Shown: in pieces, positions 55,100 to 60,487 of the stretch
Numbering within the stretch: position 1 is the stretch's first letter
How the letters are laid out: every line of letters starts with the position of its first letter
Assembly (NCBI GenBank): GCA_019429275.1
Contig: JAHYJC010000028.1
Span: 1-60,487, forward strand
Origin: Lentimicrobium sp.
Lineage (GTDB): Bacteria > Bacteroidota > Bacteroidia > Bacteroidales > Lentimicrobiaceae
Length of the DNA: 60,487 nucleotides
Direction of reading: 5' to 3'
Notes under the pieces: generated by a model
Databases searched by the model: none
Seen by the model: only the letters and a program-made list of their open reading frames with translations
Told to the model about the DNA's origin: nothing
Translations under genes and position numbers: made by a program

Positions 55100-58000
55100 C
55101 TAATAACGGCTGTTAACCAGTTTAAGTGTGCGGATGGTTCCGTCGGTAAACTGAAGCACGCAGATAGACAAGCCGGGCTTAAGCAGATTTCCTTCAACTT
55201 CTATCTCGTAAATCGTTTCAACTTCAACTGGCCCATCGAAAAGAGTCAATATCTCACGGCCTGTGTAGTCAAATAACCTGAGTGTAGCATTTCCCTCTGA
55301 TTCAACTGTAAAAGAAACTGTGGTGCTATTATTGAACGGATTAGGATAGGCTGTAAATTCGCTCGGATAGTATCCGGTAGCTTCTGAAACAGGAGATGAG
55401 CTGAATGGCGGACAATTGTGGTCGGCGCCGCAGGCAGCGATCGAACCACCCTGATCAAGAATTGCGCCTACAGCTTCAACCGCAATGCAAAGGGTAATTG
55501 GTTTGCCGGGACCCACAGGGGTTATAGAAGGTGGTGCAAAATGACATACCTCCACTTTATCAAGTTTATTGCCACAGCGAACATCGACCACGCAGATTGT
55601 CACATCATCGGTTATGCTGCAACCGTTAGCATCGGTGAGGGTCACTGTATAGGTCGTTGTTATCAGTCCGGGGCATACCGTATGGGTTTGTTCGCCTCCA
55701 TCGCTCCATGATATGTTGTACGGAGGGACCCCGCCTCCTTCTCCTGACCAGTTGATGATGGCACATTCCATTGGTGGGTAGCCGTAATAAACCGTTTGGT
55801 TATCACCTGCATCTATAGTCAGTGGGTCAGGCTCGATGAGGGTAATCGCTAAACTGATAGAGCAGCCGTTGAGGTCGGTGGTGGTAACTTCGTAAGTGCC
55901 GGCAGAGAGGCCTGTGGCGGTAGCCGTTGTCTGCCCGTCACTCCAGAGGTAGCTGTAGCCGGGGACACCCCCGCTTGCTAAAGCTGTAGCCCAACCATCG
56001 CTACCTCCGTTACACGATATGTTATAGCCGTTATAATTGCTTAATGATTCAATAGATAATTCCAGCAATGGAGGTTGCTGCAGACTGAAATTAAGGCTTG
56101 TATTGCAACCGTTCGCGTCATAGATGTTGACGCTGTAATCACCTGCGGCGAGGGAGGTAGCCCTTTTTGTAGTCTGCCCATCGCTCCAGAAGTAACTGTA
56201 GGGTGGAGTTCCTTCAGCGGGGAAGGCTTCAGCCCAACCATCATTGGCTCCGTTGCATGAAACGTTGAACCCATTATAATCAGAAAAAGTGATTCCTGAG
56301 GTGAGTTCATTGGGTTCAGTCACCAAATAACTAAGTGATATACCACATCCATTAGCATCGGTTACGATTACAGAGTAATTGCCTGCCTGCAATCCGGTTC
56401 TGTTTTGGCCGGTGTCTCCGTCGTACCACTGAAATTCAAAAGGCTGAGCTCCACTGACCGTTAGTGTAATGGCCCCGTCGGATTCGCCGGCACAGGTTAT
56501 GTGGGTGACTGTACCGGATACATCCAGGAAAGGATCGCCTACGCCAACTGCATACCAGGCATTGGTCACCTGTTGTACTTCGGATGAGCAGGTGCCGTAA
56601 AGATCCTCTGCAGCCTCAATGGACCCTGTTCGGGCAGCGGCATGGTTGGAAGTAGTAGTAAGTTTTAAAACCAGAGTGCGGAAGGCGATGTTACTTGCTT
56701 TATTTGTCCCAATGCCGGTTACATCATAGTTGTCCCCGTTGTCATTTGTGCCGGTTCCCCCTTCACTAAGCAGGTAGAACCAGTAACTCATAACGCCGCA
56801 GTTGGTATGCACTCCACCGTGATCATCTGAACCAGTGTAATAGTTTGTTCCCAGATAGGTATCCGGCAATCCAAGAGCTTTCGGATCTATCATTGACCGG
56901 ATGGGGCCATCGTCTCTGTCAGACCCCAAAAGCCAGTTATTGGATCCCAGAGCATATAGTTCGACCATTTCTCCGAAAATATCTGAAAAGGCTTCATTCA
57001 GTGCTCCGGGTTCGTTCAGGTATTGCAGCCCGGCAGAAGTTCCTGTAACGGCATGGGTAAATTCATGGGCAATAATATCAACGGCCGCATAACAGTTGCT
57101 CAGGACCCCGGCACTTCCCAGACCAATTTTCATCCTGGATCCATTGAATGCCATAGAGGCATTGTTCGGGCTGAACGGTGCCGCGTCACCAAACCAGGCA
57201 TTGATGTATGCTTTTATATCGCTGCCGCTGCCGTTGTAAGATGACCTTCCGTGCACGTTGTTATAGTACCAATAGGCTTGTTTGGCTTCCCACATCACCG
57301 TGGCCCCGAAAACTTCATCCTGGGTAGTCCAGGTGTTCGTGGTGTTTTCTATTTCTGTGACATTCATAACATTTGTGGTGCTTCCCCAGTCACGCACCCA
57401 GATATTGGGGTTCTGGCAGTCGTCGTTCAAGCGGTAGAGTTCGGATGTGTATTTTTCGGTGCGCACCGTCCTGTTCCCATTAAAAATGGAGGCAAAAGAA
57501 ACCTCAGGTTCACACTGTGAGGCCAGCGGAAGGGAATACAGGATCTCACCGGTGAGTGCATCGACAATGATCCGTTGTTCGCTGTTGAGCGCCCAGATAT
57601 CAAAGCTGTAGGCAAGCCTGAATTCATCCTGGTAGCTGATTCCGAATTTGGTGAGGATAAGTTTGCCGGCAGGGTAGTAAGTGGCACTCGGATCTTTCCG
57701 TTCGGTTTTGAGCTCGTTTTCCCAGAAATCTGATTCCCATAAGTAACCGTCTGCTCCAAAATAATCCAGCGCTTTTTTCAGTGCATCTGCTTCAGTCAGT
57801 TTAGGGGTAGTGCTCATTTCAGGAACTTTGAAAGCATTACCCCTGAATGAGGTAACCTTTCCGTCCCTTGCCTGCACGATGTATTGCCCCCCGTCAACGG
57901 GAATTCCCTTGTAGTATTGATCATACCTGTCGTGTACATAACCCAGATTATCAGATTCTGATCTGAGGAGTTTAAAATTTACCTCCACCGGCATGTCGAA

Positions 58001-58252
58001 ATTTTGTTTCAGCCAGGAGATGAATTGTGCGGATCCAATTGCTGCAGTTGACTGAAATCTGACTGCTGCCGGATATTCACCCGGTTGTCCCTGATGGACA
58101 TAATTCGCACCGGTTACTATTGAAGCGGCATCCTGCCCGCTATACTCCTGAAGCCGATAACCCTGTTGCCCGTTGGTATTTAAACTGAACGACAAGACCA
58201 TCAGTAAGGAGATGATGCCATAAAAGCATCTTTTTGTAAAGTTCCTTTTCAT
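55100..58252 (-). CDS. Secreted M4 (thermolysin-like) metalloprotease with SprB repeats and T9SS sorting domain
   Basis: The 1,050-residue protein has a signal peptide (to about 28), an FTP/PepSY-type propeptide, and an M4 catalytic domain: HEFTH (zinc ligands His396 and His400, catalytic Glu397), NEAFSD (zinc ligand Glu420), and GGVHTNCGV (His482). From about 580 come three SprB-type repeats of roughly 70 residues (TCAGESDGAITL, SCNGANDGWAEA and SCNGGSDGWATA, each ending NGC-x-ISL), then a fourth related unit. The last 85 residues are a T9SS sorting domain (AYPNPFNNSTTVSF to the end). It is therefore an extracellular or surface protease. It stands alone on the minus strand. Confidence 0.95.
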   Translation of the reverse strand: MKRNFTKRCFYGIISLLMVLSFSLNTNGQQGYRLQEYSGQDAASIVTGANYVHQGQPGEYPAAVRFQSTAAIGSAQFISWLKQNFDMPVEVNFKLLRSESDNLGYVHDRYDQYYKGIPVDGGQYIVQARDGKVTSFRGNAFKVPEMSTTPKLTEADALKKALDYFGADGYLWESDFWENELKTERKDPSATYYPAGKLILTKFGISYQDEFRLAYSFDIWALNSEQRIIVDALTGEILYSLPLASQCEPEVSFASIFNGNRTVRTEKYTSELYRLNDDCQNPNIWVRDWGSTTNVMNVTEIENTTNTWTTQDEVFGATVMWEAKQAYWYYNNVHGRSSYNGSGSDIKAYINAWFGDAAPFSPNNASMAFNGSRMKIGLGSAGVLSNCYAAVDIIAHEFTHAVTGTSAGLQYLNEPGALNEAFSDIFGEMVELYALGSNNWLLGSDRDDGPIRSMIDPKALGLPDTYLGTNYYTGSDDHGGVHTNCGVMSYWFYLLSEGGTGTNDNGDNYDVTGIGTNKASNIAFRTLVLKLTTTSNHAAARTGSIEAAEDLYGTCSSEVQQVTNAWYAVGVGDPFLDVSGTVTHITCAGESDGAITLTVSGAQPFEFQWYDGDTGQNRTGLQAGNYSVIVTDANGCGISLSYLVTEPNELTSGITFSDYNGFNVSCNGANDGWAEAFPAEGTPPYSYFWSDGQTTKRATSLAAGDYSVNIYDANGCNTSLNFSLQQPPLLELSIESLSNYNGYNISCNGGSDGWATALASGGVPGYSYLWSDGQTTATATGLSAGTYEVTTTDLNGCSISLAITLIEPDPLTIDAGDNQTVYYGYPPMECAIINWSGEGGGVPPYNISWSDGGEQTHTVCPGLITTTYTVTLTDANGCSITDDVTICVVDVRCGNKLDKVEVCHFAPPSITPVGPGKPITLCIAVEAVGAILDQGGSIAACGADHNCPPFSSSPVSEATGYYPSEFTAYPNPFNNSTTVSFTVESEGNATLRLFDYTGREILTLFDGPVEVETIYEIEVEGNLLKPGLSICVLQFTDGTIRTLKLVNSRY

Positions 58253-58752
58253 GATGATTATTTTTGGTGAATAAAGAAAGGTGTCTTTTATTGTTACAGG
58301 GGAATTTATCTAGATTTAATGAATGTCATCTGCAATTTTAAAAATTCAGGACTCTGATGCCAATTATTCCATTACAATGAGAAATCCCGCTTGATTCATT
58401 CTGAACCGGGACATAATAATATTAAAAAAAGACAGTTTGAGGTAGTAAATCAGAGCTAATGAGATGCCAAATATAATCAAAATATAGTTGCAAATCAAGT
58501 ATTCTGCATTATTTGTTCTGAGTTTAAGATATTGAAATATAATATATTTATAGATGGTTTTCTTCTGGTATAGTAATGAAAATAATACAAAACAGTAGGG
58601 TGTAATATTCTTTATGAGATTCAGGCCTTAGAAGAGATCTGATACTTCCGGAATTTTTTCAGGCTTGTATCGAACATGCATAGGATTTCTGAAAATAAGA
58701 GATGAAACATCCGGACAACCCTGTAGTGCAGGTAATTATATGCCGGCCGGCA
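58253..58752. other. 500-bp intergenic region without recognised gene
   Basis: This AT-rich spacer lies upstream of the M4 protease gene and downstream of the His-rich barrel gene. No RNA gene, repeat or consensus promoter was found; a minus-strand promoter for the protease must lie here. Confidence 0.45.
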
Positions 58753-59247
58753 TCAGAATCCCACTCCGAAGTGAATGCCTACGCCCATGTGCATATCATT
58801 TTTATCTATACCAAACCCCAGCATTGGCCCCACATGAAAATTATGAATGATGAACTCCCAGGCGGTTTCAAGATGCATGGCAAACACAGCCTGATTGATT
58901 TTATGTCCCTCAAAAGCTAAACCGGGTCCCAGTCCGATGTGCAGATTTTCAACCGGCCGATAACTTAGAAAAATGTTGAGTGAATTATGTTTGTGATCAT
59001 CAAAAATCTTTTCGAAACCCAAACCTATTCCCGCTTTCGATTTCGGAAAATTATAGGTATAATGCAGGTGAAGACCATAGGTAAGTTCTTTCTCATTCAA
59101 TAAATAAACGGGGAAAGCACCTACACTGATCTCGTTTTTATGGTGTTCATGCTCATGATGATCATGGTCGCCGGTCTCCTGGGCTTTTGCAACAGAAAAG
59201 TTCAGTAATAATGAAAGAATAAGCAGGATTTGTCTGGGTGATGTCAT
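58753..59247 (-). CDS. His-rich small outer-membrane beta-barrel protein
   Basis: A signal peptide (MTSPRQILLILSLLLNFSVAKAQ) is followed by a His-rich stretch GDHDHHEHEHHKNE, which is likely to bind zinc or another metal, and a barrel of about 130 residues (LHLHYTYNFPKSKAGIGLGF and similar) ending with a terminal Phe (IHFGVGF). I start at ATG 59247; the longer frame to 59364 lacks signal features and crosses a TACCTTTG -7 box (59272-59279). The next gene in the same direction, upstream, encodes a ZIP metal transporter, which supports a role in metal handling. Confidence 0.72.
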   Translation of the reverse strand: MTSPRQILLILSLLLNFSVAKAQETGDHDHHEHEHHKNEISVGAFPVYLLNEKELTYGLHLHYTYNFPKSKAGIGLGFEKIFDDHKHNSLNIFLSYRPVENLHIGLGPGLAFEGHKINQAVFAMHLETAWEFIIHNFHVGPMLGFGIDKNDMHMGVGIHFGVGF

Positions 59248-59529
59248 GTTTGTTACACTTGATAAAAGTGGCAAAGGTAAGAAATCTGCTTCTGTTCCGG
59301 CGAAGGATGTCACTTTTCGGAGGATTGGGCACCTCCGGAAACTGGAAATTGATCGAATTTTCATATACTTTTTACCAGCCAGGAATAGGATCAGTTGCCA
59401 TCTGCAGGCGGTTTTCTTTCAGGCCTCACCAGGATTAGTGTTTACTCTCCGGTTAGCTTACAAGCCTTGAGAAACCTTTGTTCCGGGCAATTTTTTATGC
59501 ATCACAGGCAAGGTAAACTTTATGTCCTT

Positions 59530-60336
59530 CTAAATAAACAACAATAAACTCAAAGCCATAACAGCCATTCCTCCAATTAAACCTCCGATTGCAATGTGAT
59601 GTTCTCCATATTCTTCAGCTGTCGGCAATAATTCATCAAGTGAAATATATACCATTATGCCGGCAACTCCGGCGAATATTAAGCCGAAAGTAGAATCGTT
59701 GAAAACACTAAGAAGTATAAAAAAACCCAATAAAGCGCCGACAGGTTCTGCCAGGCCGGATAAAAAAGATAACCAAAATGCTTTCTTTCGGTTTTTTGTT
59801 GCATAATAAATTGGAACAGATACGGCAATTCCTTCCGGAATATTATGTATTGCAATAGCTATAGCAATGCTTATTCCAAGCGTCGGATCATTCATTGCGG
59901 CCATAAATGTTGCCAATCCTTCCGGGAAATTATGAATCGCTATTGCCAGTGCCGAAAATAATCCCATTCTTAGCAGCTTTTTACTGTTTTGGGGATTTAA
60001 GTTTTTTTCTTCAATATTTTTTATTTCATGAGGATTTTCAAATGATGGAATCAGCTTGTCAATTAATGCGATTACAGCTATTCCGGCGAAGAAGGCACTA
60101 ACTGTATAAATATTTCCTGCCTTTAAACCATGCGCTGCAGTCAAGGATTCTTTTGCTTTCACAAAAATTTCCACGAATGAAACATAAATCATTACACCGG
60201 CTGAAAATCCCAATGAACCAGCCAGGAATTTTGGATTGAACTTTTTTGATAAAAATGACATTAAACTACCAATTCCTGTAGCCAGGCCTGCAAAAAGGGT
60301 TAATCCAAATGCAAATAAAATATTTTCCGGATTCAT
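59530..60336 (-). CDS. zupT: ZIP family metal transporter (ZupT-like)
   Basis: ZIP transporters bring zinc, iron or manganese into the cytoplasm. The 268-residue product has eight helices; the metal sites are [10 protein letters not shown] (helix 4) and [10 protein letters not shown] (helix 5), and [11 protein letters not shown] follows. A short His-poor loop ([10 protein letters not shown]) lies between helices 3 and 4. I start at ATG 60336 ([12 protein letters not shown]). An open frame to 60462 reaches into the repeat region and adds unlike residues. The IS21-like end lies about 30 bp upstream, so native control may have been lost. Confidence 0.9.
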   Translation of the reverse strand: MNPENILFAFGLTLFAGLATGIGSLMSFLSKKFNPKFLAGSLGFSAGVMIYVSFVEIFVKAKESLTAAHGLKAGNIYTVSAFFAGIAVIALIDKLIPSFENPHEIKNIEEKNLNPQNSKKLLRMGLFSALAIAIHNFPEGLATFMAAMNDPTLGISIAIAIAIHNIPEGIAVSVPIYYATKNRKKAFWLSFLSGLAEPVGALLGFFILLSVFNDSTFGLIFAGVAGIMVYISLDELLPTAEEYGEHHIAIGGLIGGMAVMALSLLLFI

Positions 60337-60367
60337 AAAATATTTAATTAATTGAGTAATTGATAAA

Positions 60368-60423
60368 TAGCACAACATCGTTGACACTTTTTTTCGTAGC
60401 ACAACATCGTTGACACTTTTTTC
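60368..60423 (+). repeat. Two tandem 27-bp repeats, probable left end of an IS21-like element
   Basis: TAGCACAACATCGTTGACAC followed by a T-run and C occurs at 60368 and again at 60397, a 29-bp period. Multiple repeats at each end with a TGTCAACG-type core are known for IS21-family elements. The ORF start that follows at 60470 fits this. Confidence 0.5.
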
Positions 60424-60469
60424 AAAAATCGTTCTTTGACATATTTTTTTCGTATTGTTCAAATAAAAA

Positions 60470-60487
60470 ATGGACGAATACGAGAAA
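60470..60487 (+). CDS. Start of a gene cut by the window edge, possibly IstA transposase
   Basis: ATG 60470 opens a frame MDEYEK running off the window. Similar openings occur in IS21 IstA proteins, and the tandem end repeats 50-100 bp upstream suit that. Only six codons are visible, so this is a weak call. Confidence 0.3.

Overview
The window looks like part of a Bacteroidota (Bacteroidetes) chromosome. The evidence is: two proteins with type IX secretion (T9SS) C-terminal sorting domains, SprB-type repeats, many Cys lipoproteins, and several promoters of the Bacteroidetes form TTTG-N19-21-TAnnTTTG. Base composition is moderate to AT-rich. I cannot name a genus. Both ends are transposon DNA: an IS66 remnant interrupted by a complete IS3-family element on the left, and what looks like the first bases of an IS21-like element on the right.

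Left part (1-8.3 kb): the IS66/IS3 nest, a GNAT acetyltransferase gene that appears to have lost its 5' end to the IS66 element, then small housekeeping or unknown genes (DUF1801, a T9SS-secreted protein, an SDR, a DUF4256 protein, a helical-repeat protein). From 8.5 to 18.2 kb there is one co-directional block: thiolase, FabG-like reductase, KAS III-like protein, sodium:solute symporter, acyl-CoA ligase, Ig-like lipoprotein, outer-membrane barrel and a lipoprotein alpha/beta hydrolase. Together these could hydrolyse an ester outside the cell, import a short (hydroxy)acid, activate it with CoA, oxidise it and cleave it to acetyl-CoA. The KAS III-like protein has lost two of its three catalytic residues.

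Middle (18.8-42.7 kb): a 2,908-residue cyclic beta-1,2-glucan synthase-like protein, a sialidase, a pirin, a small lipoprotein with a coiled-coil exported protein, an unusual ligase-ACP-acyltransferase fusion, an ATP-cone/Mrr-like nuclease, a four-gene minus-strand operon (epimerase, CPBP protease homologue, SDR, membrane protein), a tRNA-Val(CAC), and a Tat-exported DUF362 protein paired with a DUF6599 protein.

The most interesting region is 43.1-51.5 kb. A textbook sigma-54 promoter precedes an operon encoding (1) a periplasmic PstS-like binding domain joined through one membrane helix to a GcvH/lipoyl-like domain, (2) a Tat-exported ferredoxin with four [4Fe-4S] clusters, (3) an NrfD/HybB-like quinone-reactive membrane protein and (4) a second membrane-anchored GcvH-like protein. 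The two GcvH-like proteins share a C-terminal motif that ordinary GcvH lacks. After a terminator come a sensor kinase with two putative c-type heme sites in its sensor domain and an NtrC-type sigma-54 activator, then an archaemetzincin. No molybdopterin or other catalytic subunit is present. This reads as a self-contained, redox-regulated membrane electron-transfer module of unknown substrate.

The right part (51.7-60.5 kb) holds an AraC-type membrane regulator, a DUF6448 protein, an outer-membrane barrel, a pair of REP-like repeats, a large secreted M4 metalloprotease, a His-rich barrel protein and a ZIP metal transporter.
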